Below are positions 44,201 to 52,655 of a DNA stretch of 64,000 nucleotides, piece by piece. Under the pieces are notes generated by a model. The model saw only the letters and a program-made list of their open reading frames with translations. It was not told the DNA's origin and did no database searches. Each line of letters opens with the position of its first letter. The stretch's first letter is position 1. Position numbers and translations under genes: made by a program. This stretch comes from Gillisia sp. UBA3175 (GTDB taxonomy: Bacteria; Bacteroidota; Bacteroidia; Flavobacteriales; Flavobacteriaceae): the NCBI GenBank assembly GCA_002364325.1, contig DEXV01000003.1, positions 185,397-249,396 on the forward strand. Reading direction: 5' to 3'.

Positions 44201-44239
44201 GAAGCCAAGACCAATGCTTCTGTAGACACAAGAAACTAA
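41219..44239 (+). CDS. Large secreted tetratricopeptide-repeat protein
   Basis: About 1,006 residues from the ATG at 41219, preceded by a good promoter. A signal peptide (RRIASFLVVFTLFFTSLFA, cut before QQSAIQTND) directs it to the periplasm. The rest is built from at least 15 TPR-like helix pairs, e.g. AKYYLGYMAYEGDDYEQANE, AEISELNKIIGESYFNLGKF, TDYYQLGYAYYKQGDYESAI and DAMYELGNTYVAMNNTAKGI. TPR solenoids bind other proteins. A beta-barrel gene follows 31 bases later, a pair I associate with flavobacteria, so the two may act together at the outer membrane. Confidence 0.88.
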   Translation: MTRRIASFLVVFTLFFTSLFAQQSAIQTNDLVKFNKALELYNNQQFLPAQTLFDEVKDESDDEKIISDSAYYIANAAVRLGQPGADKLMEDFVERYPTSTKRNTAFIDVADYYFQTGKYSYARKWYDKVDEKGMSRADKERYYFNNGYAYYASNNFEEAATYLNKVRDSKEYGSQAKYYLGYMAYEGDDYEQANELFEEVKENDKYSENLSYFQSDMNFKQGNFEKAIELGLEQLPKANRAEISELNKIIGESYFNLGKFEQAIPYLKEYKGLRGKWTNTDYYQLGYAYYKQGDYESAISEFNKIIDGKNSIAQNAYYHLAQSYLNLDQKQQALNAFKNASEMDFDAKIQEDAFLNYAKLSYQIGNSYMSPSEVLINYLNRYPNTPVRSEMETLLIDSFITSKNYEKAMQLLETNKNFSDKAAYQKVAYFYGLELYENGDYRNASINFEKALKNKVDPVITAKATFWRAESDFNLNRMQEALSGYQEFNAMSASAGLAEKNNIDYNIAYAYFKQKEYAKAIDYFNRYANGSNNEKARRNDAYTRLGDTYFVTSKYWPAMEAYTKAIDMNLGNTDYAAYQKAISYGFVDRNESKIEDLSSFSNKYPRSSYRDDAMYELGNTYVAMNNTAKGIESYNKLIRDVPGSAFVPQAMLKQGLIYFNGDQANKALERFKKVVADYPNTPEAMQAVSTARLIYIDLGKTDEYAAWVKNIDFVEVTDADLDNTTFEAAEKQYLNNNTAAAKTALEKYLQSFPNGLNSLKGNFYLAQLYFREDQKDKAISNYKYVVNKPRSEFSEQALARLSQIYLEKRNYQEALPLLQRLEGEADFDQNVIYAQSNLMKSFYELKDFSKAVSYAEKVLKNSSIENNVKSDAQVIIARSAFSTGDETKAKNAYAEVLKIATGELAAEALYYDAYFKNKAANFKASNESVQKLAKDYSGYKFYGAKGLIVMAKNFYALKDAYQATYILDNVIKNFKEFPDVVQEAQTELNKIKAMEAKTNASVDTRN

Positions 44240-44270
44240 TATAATCAAACTAACATTTAAGTACCTCAAT

Positions 44271-46001
44271 ATGCAAACCCCTTCAATTAAAAGAAGTCTG
44301 TTTTTATTGTCATTTTTATTTACCGGTGTTCTAGTTGCTCAGGATAAACCTTTGGGTAGTGAAACAGTAATTGTGGTGAAACCCTATACACCATCTGTAA
44401 ATGATGCTTTCAAAATAAAAGAAACTCCGGTGATGGGAGATTCTGTAAGTCTGGAAAAGAAACCGGTGAAATACAGTATTTTTTCAGTTCCTGTAGCTTC
44501 AACATTTACCCCTTCTAAAGGTGTTGCAACCAAGGTAGAGAAGGAAAAGAGAGTGAAATTATATGATAATTATGTAACTCTTGGTTTTGGATCCTATTCT
44601 AATATTCTAGCTGAATTCTATAGCAATTTAGAAATTAGCCGTAGCGATAATTTTGGAGTTTATCTTACCCATAATTCTTCCCAAGGAGGGATTGAAGAGG
44701 TTCGTTTAGACGATAAGTTTTACGATACAGAATTAAATTTGAACTATAGTTCTAGAAATAAGAACAGTTCTTGGAATACTCAGTTAGGTTTGGAGCACCA
44801 ATTATTCAATTGGTATGGATTACCAGAAGATTTAAACCTTTCTAATGAGGTTACTCAAACTATAGATCCTCAACAAAACTATTATTCTGGAACCCTTGGT
44901 GGAGAAATAGAAATGTATGACTCCTTCCTGAACAAAGCTTCTGCAAACTATCGCTACTTTGGCGACTCTCACAACTCTACTGAACATAATTTTAAAGCAG
45001 ATACAGATTTCGAAGTTTCTATCGCCAGCGAGTTAATTAGTACAAAGGTTTTCGCAGATGTATTAAACGGAAATTTCGAAAAGGATTATAATAACTTTGG
45101 TGAGATTAATTACACCAATATGATCTTTGGTGTTACACCAAGTTTATTAGTGTTAAGAGATGATCTAACTTTAAATCTGGGTGCATCTTTTGTTTATGGG
45201 TTGGATACAGAGAATAGTGACAATAGTTTTTATATCTACCCACAAGTAACGGCTAGCTACAGATTGGCAGGTGATTATTTTATCGCTTTTGCAGGTTTAG
45301 AAGGAGCCTTGACCCAGAATACTTATTACAAATTCTCTCAGGAGAATCCTTACGTTTCTCCTACATTAAATATTGCACCTACAGATAAGCCTTATGATTT
45401 TTATGTTGGAGCAAAAGGGAAATTAACCAACAGTATTGGTTATAGTTTAAAGGGAGGTTACCGCACAGAGATCAATAAAGCGCTTTTCTTAACTAACTTA
45501 AGCAACCCAACAAGTTCTGCGGATTATGCCTATGGAAACTCCTTTGGAGTGGTTTACGATGACCTTAATACTTTGTCTTTCTCTGGAGAGATCAATGTAG
45601 ATGTGAATCGTGATTTTAAACTGGGATTGAATGCTTCTTTCTTCGATTACTCTACAGATTCACAGGAAGAGGCTTGGAACCTTCCTAACATAAAAGCTGC
45701 AGTTTTAATGGACTATCAGATCACCAAAAAATGGTTTGCTGGAGCTAATCTTTTTTATGTTGGAGAACGTATGGATAGAGAGGAAATTTTAGTTGGTGGA
45801 GATGCTTTGGGAAGTAGAACCATCACTTTAGATGCCTTTACAGATCTAAATGCAAATCTTGGATACAGGTTTACAGAGCAGCTTTCCATCTTTGCAAAAG
45901 GAAATAATTTATTAGGGAATTCTTACGAGCGTTGGTCTAATTTTCCTGTGCAAGGATTACAAGTAATGGCTGGAGCAACTTATAAATTCGATTATAACTA
46001 A
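44271..46001 (+). CDS. Outer-membrane beta-barrel protein (TonB-receptor-like)
   Basis: A 576-residue protein with a signal peptide (RSLFLLSFLFTGVLVAQ). The start of the mature part (SETVIVVKPYTPSVNDAFKI) is a short periplasmic stretch. The rest alternates aromatic and polar residues typical of outer-membrane strands (YVTLGFGSYSNILAEFYSNL, GVYLTHNSSQGGI, LNLGASFVYGLDT) and ends FDYN, close to the terminal-aromatic barrel signature. It lacks a TonB-dependent receptor plug domain. Co-transcribed with the TPR gene and followed by a strong terminator. Confidence 0.8.
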   Translation: MQTPSIKRSLFLLSFLFTGVLVAQDKPLGSETVIVVKPYTPSVNDAFKIKETPVMGDSVSLEKKPVKYSIFSVPVASTFTPSKGVATKVEKEKRVKLYDNYVTLGFGSYSNILAEFYSNLEISRSDNFGVYLTHNSSQGGIEEVRLDDKFYDTELNLNYSSRNKNSSWNTQLGLEHQLFNWYGLPEDLNLSNEVTQTIDPQQNYYSGTLGGEIEMYDSFLNKASANYRYFGDSHNSTEHNFKADTDFEVSIASELISTKVFADVLNGNFEKDYNNFGEINYTNMIFGVTPSLLVLRDDLTLNLGASFVYGLDTENSDNSFYIYPQVTASYRLAGDYFIAFAGLEGALTQNTYYKFSQENPYVSPTLNIAPTDKPYDFYVGAKGKLTNSIGYSLKGGYRTEINKALFLTNLSNPTSSADYAYGNSFGVVYDDLNTLSFSGEINVDVNRDFKLGLNASFFDYSTDSQEEAWNLPNIKAAVLMDYQITKKWFAGANLFYVGERMDREEILVGGDALGSRTITLDAFTDLNANLGYRFTEQLSIFAKGNNLLGNSYERWSNFPVQGLQVMAGATYKFDYN

Positions 46002-46023
46002 AAAATTTAATTTTTAATAAAAC

Positions 46024-46056
46024 AAAAAAGGCTATTCATTTGGAATAGCCTTTTTT
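46024..46056 (+). terminator. Rho-independent terminator after the beta-barrel gene
   Basis: Stem GGCTATTC/GAATAGCC (46030-46037 with 46043-46050) extended by A6/T6, loop ATTTG. Confidence 0.88.
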
Positions 46057-46197
46057 GTTATAAGCAATTCTTGAAGCTATTGGATTAGGATAGAAAAGAA
46101 TGATTATGCTAATAATTATTAGCTTTAGCCTTTAAAGTATCACATTAAACGATCGAATTCTCATACCTATTATATATTTTTATAAAAAATTAGTATT

Positions 46198-47829
46198 ATG
46201 CTCAATAAATTCTCCCTGTTAGCAATTACCTTATTTCTATTAGTTTCATGTGCTTCTGAAAAACAACAACAAGCAGATCTCTTAGTTTACAATGGAAATG
46301 TTTATACCGTAGATTCTACTTTTTCAAAAGCTGATGCTTTTGCAATAAAAGATGGAAAATTCCTCGAGATTGGAACATCTGGGGAATTACAAAAAAAATA
46401 CGTTTTCAAAGAGAAAATTGATGCGAAAGGTAAAACTGTGATTCCTGGATTAATAGATGCACATGCACATTTCTATAGAATGGGGCTTCAGAAGCAAACA
46501 GTAGACCTTATGGGAACCAAAAGTTTTGATGAGGTGGTGGAAAGGATCGTAGAATTTCAAAAAGAAAAACAATCTAATTTTATTACCGGGAGAGGATGGG
46601 ACCAGAACGATTGGAAGGTAAAAGAATTTCCGAATAAAAGGAAGTTAGATAGTTTGTTTCCTGAAACACCAATTGCAATAACCAGAGTAGATGGGCATGC
46701 CTTATTAGCAAATCAAGCAGCTTTGGATAAAGCTGGAGTAACTGTTAATTCTAAAGCAGAAGGTGGAGCTATTGAAGTTGAAAACGGAGAATTAACCGGA
46801 ATTCTGATAGATAATCCAATGTCATTTATTTATGATGCAATGGATGAGCCTTCAAAAAAAGAACAAATTGCTGCTTTACTAGAAGCACAAAAAATATGTT
46901 TTAGTTATGGCTTAACTACTGTGGTAGAAGCAGGAATTGATAGAAATACTATAGAACTGATAGATAGTTTGAATAATTCTGGAGACTTAAAGATTCGCTT
47001 ATACACCATGATAAGTAATACTCCATCTAACTTAGATTTTTATTTGGAAAAGGAACCTTATAAAACAGATCTTTTAAATGTACGTTCAGTAAAATTCTAT
47101 GGAGATGGTGCTTTGGGATCTCGCGGAGCAGCTTTAAAAGAACCATATTCAGATAAGGCCAATCATTACGGAGCATTATTGTCTTCGGTGGCCGATTTCA
47201 AGAAAACAGCAGAACGCATTGCTGCTTCTCCATATCAAATGAATACTCATGCTATTGGGGATTCTGCAAATAGGGTAGTGTTACAAACCTACGATGCTTT
47301 ATTAAAAGATAAAGGAGATAGACGTTGGCGAGTAGAACATTCTCAAGTCATAGATCCTACCGATTTTAAATATTTTAGTAAAAATATAATTCCATCCGTT
47401 CAGCCAACACATGCTACCAGCGATATGTATTGGGCAGAAGAAAGGTTAGGTCCAGACAGGATTGAAGGAGCTTATGCCTTTAAAAAATTATTAGATCAAG
47501 CTGGAATAGTTGCCTTAGGTACAGATTTTCCGGTAGAGGATGTGAATCCTTTCTATACCTTTTATGCAGCGGTAGCCCGAAAAGATCTTCAAAATTTTCC
47601 CGAAAGTGGTTATAAAATGGATCAAGCTTTAAGCAGAATTGAAACCTTAAAAGGAATGACTATTTGGGCAGCATATGCCAATTTTGAAGAAAAGGAAAAG
47701 GGGAGTATAGAACCAGGAAAATTCGCCGATTTTATTATTTTGGATAAAAATATCATGGAAATTGAAGCCAAAGAGATACCTAAAATGAAGGTGAATTCAA
47801 CGTATGTGAATGGAAATAAAGTATATTAG
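46198..47829 (+). CDS. Amidohydrolase-family lipoprotein (YtcJ-like)
   Basis: A 543-residue metal-dependent amidohydrolase. The signal peptide MLNKFSLLAITLFLLVSC gives lipobox Cys18. The N-terminal beta domain starts LLVYNGNVYTVDS. Metal ligands are in VIPGLIDAHAHFYRMG, RVDGHALLAN, FYGDGALGSRGAAL, TNTHAIGDSANRVVL-like MNTHAIGDSANRVV, VEHSQVI and GTDFPVEDVNPFYTF. YtcJ-type enzymes often act on N-acyl or carbamoyl compounds; the substrate is unknown. The exported lipoprotein form is common in Bacteroidota. Confidence 0.9.
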   Translation: MLNKFSLLAITLFLLVSCASEKQQQADLLVYNGNVYTVDSTFSKADAFAIKDGKFLEIGTSGELQKKYVFKEKIDAKGKTVIPGLIDAHAHFYRMGLQKQTVDLMGTKSFDEVVERIVEFQKEKQSNFITGRGWDQNDWKVKEFPNKRKLDSLFPETPIAITRVDGHALLANQAALDKAGVTVNSKAEGGAIEVENGELTGILIDNPMSFIYDAMDEPSKKEQIAALLEAQKICFSYGLTTVVEAGIDRNTIELIDSLNNSGDLKIRLYTMISNTPSNLDFYLEKEPYKTDLLNVRSVKFYGDGALGSRGAALKEPYSDKANHYGALLSSVADFKKTAERIAASPYQMNTHAIGDSANRVVLQTYDALLKDKGDRRWRVEHSQVIDPTDFKYFSKNIIPSVQPTHATSDMYWAEERLGPDRIEGAYAFKKLLDQAGIVALGTDFPVEDVNPFYTFYAAVARKDLQNFPESGYKMDQALSRIETLKGMTIWAAYANFEEKEKGSIEPGKFADFIILDKNIMEIEAKEIPKMKVNSTYVNGNKVY

Positions 47830-47946
47830 AAAGGCATACTTTTATGGGGAATGTTATTTAAAAGTTAAGGCTACCTGAAGATCAAATATGCTTAAATTAG
47901 TGTTCTGGAGGGTACACGATTTAATTAATTTTCAGGTAACCTCTAA

Positions 47947-48723
47947 TTATCTTCCGCCATTAGCAACTAGATCATTTATACAAAGATCGTCTAAGTCGGG
48001 AATATTGGTCTCCACCATATCTATAATACTACCTCCAAACTCAATATTGGCAGTCATTAGGCATCCACTTACACTGCAATGAGCTTCGCTATTTGGGTCT
48101 TCGTGGTTTACTTGCATTGGCGATCCCACATCTACTAAGCCAAAAAGATGCCCAAATTCATGATTGAGGACTGCGGTTTCAACATCGCTTTTATTTACTG
48201 CATTAGAATTATTTGCAATTTTCTCTATAGTTTTCCCGTAAAGCACTACAGAAGTATTTCTAAACGCCGAGCCCAGTATCACTTTATCATTCACATCTTT
48301 TTCGTTGCTTCCATCTGCCACATAAATAAAAATAGCAATCTCATCTCCTACATTATAAACACTTCGCTCAACTTTCTCAATCTCAGCAATTTCTTGTATA
48401 GAAAAAGGAGCTTTATTAGTACTCGTAACAGCTCTAGTAGTAATGGATAATCCATCTGGCTTAAAAGTGTGTTGCGTAAGGAATTGCGCTAAATTGTTTA
48501 ATGCTTCATCTGTAGGCTTAAAGCCTGTAACATAAACTATTTCGATTCTTAAGGATGTAAATTTTGCATCACTTAAAAGTTCGTTGGCAGAGGCACCGAG
48601 GGCTTTTAAATTTGCGCTTTTATCGACTCCTGGGGTTCCATTATCGGAATCTGTAGAGTCTTTGGAACATCCAATTAAAAAAATTAGAAATAAAAAGGGA
48701 ACCAATATTTTAAGTAATTTCAT
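47947..48723 (-). CDS. Zinc metalloprotease-like lipoprotein
   Basis: A 258-residue lipoprotein (MKLLKILVPFLFLIFLIGC, Cys19). The zinc motif is NHEFGHLFGLVDVG (HExxHxxGxxD, a metzincin-like third ligand pattern), within a domain of about 200 residues ending DMVETNIPDLDDLCINDL. Two Cys-containing segments (EAHCSVSGCLMTANI) follow. Secreted metalloproteases of this size are seen in flavobacteria; the substrate is unknown. Convergent with the amidohydrolase gene. Confidence 0.82.
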   Translation of the reverse strand: MKLLKILVPFLFLIFLIGCSKDSTDSDNGTPGVDKSANLKALGASANELLSDAKFTSLRIEIVYVTGFKPTDEALNNLAQFLTQHTFKPDGLSITTRAVTSTNKAPFSIQEIAEIEKVERSVYNVGDEIAIFIYVADGSNEKDVNDKVILGSAFRNTSVVLYGKTIEKIANNSNAVNKSDVETAVLNHEFGHLFGLVDVGSPMQVNHEDPNSEAHCSVSGCLMTANIEFGGSIIDMVETNIPDLDDLCINDLVANGGR

Positions 48724-48813
48724 GATTTATCAAATAAAAAGAGTTCTAAATTTAATTATAATTATCCAGACTTAGAGAGATTAAGTATCTATTAAATATG
48801 TACGAAATCCTAA

Positions 48814-49551
48814 CTATAAAGGTTTTAACACTGCCAAATAATCGTAATGTTCCCCATTCTTAATAAGTTCGCAACTAAAATCATTTCCTTCTGCAGCTAG
48901 CGCTAAGCTATTAAAATCTAAGTAAAGCCACGAGAATTCATTCGAGCTTTCTCCTTTATAGCTAATACTGAAATCTAATTCCCCATAATAGGGTGCGTCT
49001 GGATCTACCCAAATTCCGCCATCTTCATCTGGATCGAATAAATAACTTAGGTCTGATGAATCTATTAAAACCTTTCCGTCCTTATTTAAAAGGGATCTGG
49101 TATGTTTAAAAAATCGATCTAGTTTTTCTAGTTTTTCAATGATTCCTGTACCATTCATAAGTAATAGGATCGTATCGAATTTTTCATCTTTTAATTCGAA
49201 ATAATCTATTTTTCTAACATCCTTAATACCGCGGGCTTTACATATTTCCAATGCGCCTTCAGAAATATCTATTGCGGTCACCTCTAAATTCCGTTCATTT
49301 TGAAGATAAACAGCATGACTTCCTGCACCACATCCCACATCAAGTATTTTCCCTTCAGCATCAAGTAAGGCTTCTTGCTCTAAGGCTGGCATTTCTTCAA
49401 AACCTCTAAAAAGATAAGGAACTAAAATTTCATCATCGTCAAAATCTGGAGAATGAACCAGAATAGGGGTTTCATCGTTCTCGTGATAATATGCTGAAAT
49501 TGCTTTTCCAAACACATCTATCTTGGCCTTGTTGCTTTCTTGCTTCTTCAT
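48814..49551 (-). CDS. Class I SAM-dependent methyltransferase
   Basis: A 245-residue methyltransferase. Motif I is GKILDVGCGAGSHAVYL and post-I is LEVTAIDISEGALEICKARG; motif IV is FDTILLLMNGTGIIEKLEKL. The C-terminal half (YYGELDFSISYKGESSNEFS) is a beta-rich substrate domain. The substrate is unknown. Its ATG overlaps the -7 element of the divergent gene on the plus strand, so the two start regions are tightly packed. Confidence 0.85.
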   Translation of the reverse strand: MKKQESNKAKIDVFGKAISAYYHENDETPILVHSPDFDDDEILVPYLFRGFEEMPALEQEALLDAEGKILDVGCGAGSHAVYLQNERNLEVTAIDISEGALEICKARGIKDVRKIDYFELKDEKFDTILLLMNGTGIIEKLEKLDRFFKHTRSLLNKDGKVLIDSSDLSYLFDPDEDGGIWVDPDAPYYGELDFSISYKGESSNEFSWLYLDFNSLALAAEGNDFSCELIKNGEHYDYLAVLKPL

Positions 49552-49558
49552 ATCTTTG
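49529..49558 (+). promoter_or_regulatory. Promoter of the YkgJ-like gene, likely giving a leaderless mRNA
   Basis: TTG at 49529-49531, a 19-base spacer and TATCTTTG at 49551-49558, followed by only five bases (CGCTT) before the ATG at 49564. With the usual 4-7 base distance to the transcription start, the mRNA would begin at or near the start codon. Confidence 0.6.
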
Positions 49559-49563
49559 CGCTT

Positions 49564-50061
49564 ATGGACGACATTTTAAAAGATCTCCCTAAAAAGGCCA
49601 AAGATAAGCATAACGAGAATAAAAAGTTCTTCGCAAAATTGCGTAAAAAACCGCCAAAACATCTGGACTTACAAATGCAGGAATTGCATGAGGAGGAATT
49701 TAAAAGAACCGATTGTTTAACCTGCGCTAATTGCTGTAAAACCACTGGGCCGTTATTTACCAATAAGGATATTGAGCGAATCTCGAAACATTTCAGACAA
49801 AAACCAGCTCAATTCATTGCTAATTATTTACGTGTAGACGAAGATAATGATCATGTGCTACAGCAAGTGCCTTGTACTTTTTTGGGTGAAGATAATTACT
49901 GTTCCATTTACGAGGTTAGACCGAAGGCTTGCAGAGAATATCCGCATACCGATAGAAAGGATTTTCATAAGATCTCCAACATCACTTTGAAAAATACTGC
50001 CATTTGCCCTGCAGCTTACAATATTGTAGAGGAAATGAAGAGAAGGATCAAGTTGAAATAG
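49564..50061 (+). CDS. YkgJ-family Cys-cluster protein (putative metal binding)
   Basis: A 165-residue YkgJ-type protein with the Cys cluster DCLTCANCCKTTGPLFT and a second group CTFLGEDNYCSIYEVRPKAC followed by REYPHTDR, plus FHKISNITLKNTAICPAAYN. The eight or so conserved Cys are thought to bind zinc or iron; the cellular role is unsettled. The ATG at 49564 is chosen because the promoter element ends just before it; a TTG at 49540 in frame would overlap the promoter. Confidence 0.85.
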   Translation: MDDILKDLPKKAKDKHNENKKFFAKLRKKPPKHLDLQMQELHEEEFKRTDCLTCANCCKTTGPLFTNKDIERISKHFRQKPAQFIANYLRVDEDNDHVLQQVPCTFLGEDNYCSIYEVRPKACREYPHTDRKDFHKISNITLKNTAICPAAYNIVEEMKRRIKLK

Positions 50062-50063
50062 AT

Positions 50064-51329
50064 CTATTTATAAAGTAAATACGCTTTCCTTTTAACTTTA
50101 AACGACTCGAGATCTTTTTGCCAAGTTTCTTTAATTTCTTCTGAAGTCATTCCGGATTCAATTTGTTTTTGTAACTCCGTTCCGCCGGCGAGTTTGGTGA
50201 AAAAAGAATTGAAGAATTCCTCTTTATTTAAGGTGTTATTATAGGCTTCTATAAGCCAATTCAAGTTAATGCTATTTAGGTTCTCATGCATACTGAGATC
50301 TTCTCCATAGCACAATTCATTTATGTGTTTTGGGCTTTTAGCTCCGTCCATGGAAATAGGTGTGTAGGAGTATTTAAAAATCTCCATATCTAAAAATGGA
50401 GATCCAAAAACTTGAAACTGTTTAGTAGTTCCTCGTCCTGCATTAACATTTGTTCCTTCAAAAAAGCATAGGCTAGGATATAAGTTAATAGCTTTTGCAT
50501 TAGGTAAGTTTGGAGAAGGTTTAACAGGAAGATCGTAAGCTAGCTCATGGTTATAATTTTCCATTTTTATAACTTGAAGTTTACACTGAATTCCATTTTT
50601 CAACCATTTCTCCCCATTGATCATTTGAGCGTATTCACCTATAGTTAATCCATGCACAACAGGAATTGGGTGCATTCCAACAAAACTATTGTGTTCCATT
50701 TTTAAAGTGGGACCATCTAAATAATGTCCGTTAGGATTTGGCCTATCCAACAAAAGAAGCGGAATATTATTTTCGGCACAGGCTTCCATTGCATAATGAA
50801 GCGTAGAGATATACGTATAAAATCTTGTACCTACATCTTGAAGATCGAATATCATTAGCTCGATATCTTTTAATTGCTCAGGTTTAGGCTTCTTATTATC
50901 TCCATATAAAGAAATTATAGGAAGTCCCGTTATTACATCTTTCCCATCTTTTATAGATTCGCCGGCATCCGCAGTTCCACGAAAGCCATGTTCTGGCGCA
51001 AAAACTTTAACTACATTCACTTTAAGAGCTACCAAAGAATCCACTAAATGTGTGTAATTGTTAGCTTCAGAACTTGAGGATAATTGTTTAATCAGGCTAC
51101 TTTGATTACCAACGATCCCAATTTTCTTATTTTTCAGAAGCGGTAAATAATCTTCTGTTCTATTGGCTCCAAGCACTAAAATCTGATCATAAATAAGGCT
51201 GTCTTGAGGTGATTCCACAGATTGTTCTTTTTCTGATTTTTCAGTTATAACCCGGCCAGTACTTCTTCCGCAGGAAACAGTAATTATAAGAACGAATAAA
51301 AATGTATTTTTGAAGAATCTATAAATCAT
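50064..51329 (-). CDS. DUF1343 / exo-beta-N-acetylmuramidase NamZ-like lipoprotein
   Basis: A 421-residue DUF1343 protein. The start at 51329 gives a lipoprotein signal (FKNTFLFVLIITVSC). The family pattern is clear: KKIGIVGNQSSLI, FAPEHGFRGTADAGE, LPIISLYGDNKKPKPEQLKD, LIFDLQDVGTRFYTYISTLH, LLLDRPNPNGHYLDGPTLK and NVNAGRGTTKQFQVFGSPFL. NamZ proteins remove N-acetylmuramic acid from cell-wall fragments for recycling, often with NamK/MurQ genes; none are adjacent here. An upstream in-frame extension runs into the divergent lolE-like gene and is not real. Confidence 0.9.
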   Translation of the reverse strand: MIYRFFKNTFLFVLIITVSCGRSTGRVITEKSEKEQSVESPQDSLIYDQILVLGANRTEDYLPLLKNKKIGIVGNQSSLIKQLSSSSEANNYTHLVDSLVALKVNVVKVFAPEHGFRGTADAGESIKDGKDVITGLPIISLYGDNKKPKPEQLKDIELMIFDLQDVGTRFYTYISTLHYAMEACAENNIPLLLLDRPNPNGHYLDGPTLKMEHNSFVGMHPIPVVHGLTIGEYAQMINGEKWLKNGIQCKLQVIKMENYNHELAYDLPVKPSPNLPNAKAINLYPSLCFFEGTNVNAGRGTTKQFQVFGSPFLDMEIFKYSYTPISMDGAKSPKHINELCYGEDLSMHENLNSINLNWLIEAYNNTLNKEEFFNSFFTKLAGGTELQKQIESGMTSEEIKETWQKDLESFKVKRKAYLLYK

Positions 51330-51338
51330 GAATCTGTC

Positions 51339-52574
51339 TTGAATTTCGAATTTTTTATAGCCAAAAGGCTTATTAGCGCTAAGAAGTATAAAAGTAGTAT
51401 TTCGGCACCGATAATAAAAATTGCAATTGCCGCAATTGCAATTGGGGTGATCATGATGTTGGTGTCTTTTGCCACTGGGATTGGTCTTCAGGTCAAGATT
51501 CGTGAAAAGATAGCCGCCTTTAATGGGCATATCACAATACAGAGTTACGATAATAATAGTTCTCAAGTTTCCCTAATGCCAGTTTCTGTGGATCAGGATT
51601 TTTATCCTGAATTTAAATCGGTAGAAGGAATAACTCATGTCCAGGCGGTTGCTACAAAAGCTGGAATTATTAGAACCGAAACAGATTTTGAGGGAATTAT
51701 TGTGAAAGGGGTTGGCTCCGATTTTATGTGGAGAAATTTCGAAGATTTTCTTGTGGAAGGGGAATTGCCAGATTATAGCGATGGTTTAAATGAAGATATA
51801 TTAATTTCAGAATATCTATCCAACCGTTTGGGATTTAAGGTTGGAGATAAGATAATTACCTACTTTTTAAGAGAAGATGAAAATAAACTCCCCTGGGTTC
51901 GCGCCTTTTTAGTAAAAGGTATTTACAGTTCCGGATTTCAGGAATTCGATGAATTATATGTGATTTCAGATATTAGGCATATTCAGCGATTAAATAATTG
52001 GGAGAAAGATCAGGTGGGAGGCTTTGAAGTATTTATAGATGATTTTGACCAATTGGACCAAAAGGGAGTAGAAGTTTATGATAACACAAATTCCTTCTTA
52101 GATACCCAAACCATCAAACAAAAATATTCTTCCATTTTTGAATGGCTTTCATTATTCGATTTTAATATAGCTTTGATCATTGGGATCATGATCTTGGTAG
52201 CAGGAATTAATATGATCACTGCTTTATTAGTGCTTATTTTGGAACGCACCCAGATGATTGGGATCTTAAAAGCAATTGGAGGTGCAGATTGGAGTATAAG
52301 AAAGATCTTCTTATATAATGCATCTTATTTGATACTTTTAGGCTTGTTTTGGGGAAATCTTATAGGATTGGGTTTGTTGTTCATTCAGAAATATTTTAAA
52401 TTATTCCCGCTTAATCCTGAAACTTATTATGTTACAGAAGTGCCTGTTTATATTGGTTGGGAATATATACTAGCGGTAAATATTGGAACATTGATCTTGT
52501 GTTTATTAATGCTTTTGATCCCGTCTATTATCATTACCAAAATTTCTCCAGTTAAAGCAATGAAATTCGATTAA
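51339..52574 (+). CDS. FtsX-like/LolE-type ABC permease
   Basis: A 411-residue permease starting at a TTG: MNFEFFIAKRLISAKKYKSS, a typical flavobacterial LolC/E N-terminus; no ATG is in frame nearby. TM1 lies at about 28-50, a periplasmic domain follows (EGITHVQAVATKAGIIRTET, SGFQEFDELYVISDIRHIQR), then three helices including LIIGIMILVAGINMITALLV and a last helix ending IPSIIITKISPVKAMKFD. Such proteins form ABC exporters for lipoproteins; the ATPase partner is elsewhere. Its start lies only nine bases from the divergent NamZ-like gene. Confidence 0.85.
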   Translation: MNFEFFIAKRLISAKKYKSSISAPIIKIAIAAIAIGVIMMLVSFATGIGLQVKIREKIAAFNGHITIQSYDNNSSQVSLMPVSVDQDFYPEFKSVEGITHVQAVATKAGIIRTETDFEGIIVKGVGSDFMWRNFEDFLVEGELPDYSDGLNEDILISEYLSNRLGFKVGDKIITYFLREDENKLPWVRAFLVKGIYSSGFQEFDELYVISDIRHIQRLNNWEKDQVGGFEVFIDDFDQLDQKGVEVYDNTNSFLDTQTIKQKYSSIFEWLSLFDFNIALIIGIMILVAGINMITALLVLILERTQMIGILKAIGGADWSIRKIFLYNASYLILLGLFWGNLIGLGLLFIQKYFKLFPLNPETYYVTEVPVYIGWEYILAVNIGTLILCLLMLLIPSIIITKISPVKAMKFD

Positions 52575-52606
52575 AATCCTACCTAATTACACATTTACTC
52601 AATTTC

Positions 52607-52637
52607 TTGCAAAGAGGATTTAAGTGAAGTATCTTTG
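52607..52637 (+). promoter_or_regulatory. Promoter of the cysteine synthase-like gene
   Basis: TTG at 52607-52609, exact 20-base spacer and TATCTTTG at 52630-52637, 18 bases before the ATG at 52656. A textbook Bacteroidota promoter. Confidence 0.8.
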
Positions 52638-52655
52638 CACTTTCAAAAATAAACT

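Noticed and set aside
51330..51566. N-terminal extension of the NamZ-like protein
   Set aside because: It would overlap the divergent lolE-like gene; the lipoprotein signal begins at 51329.
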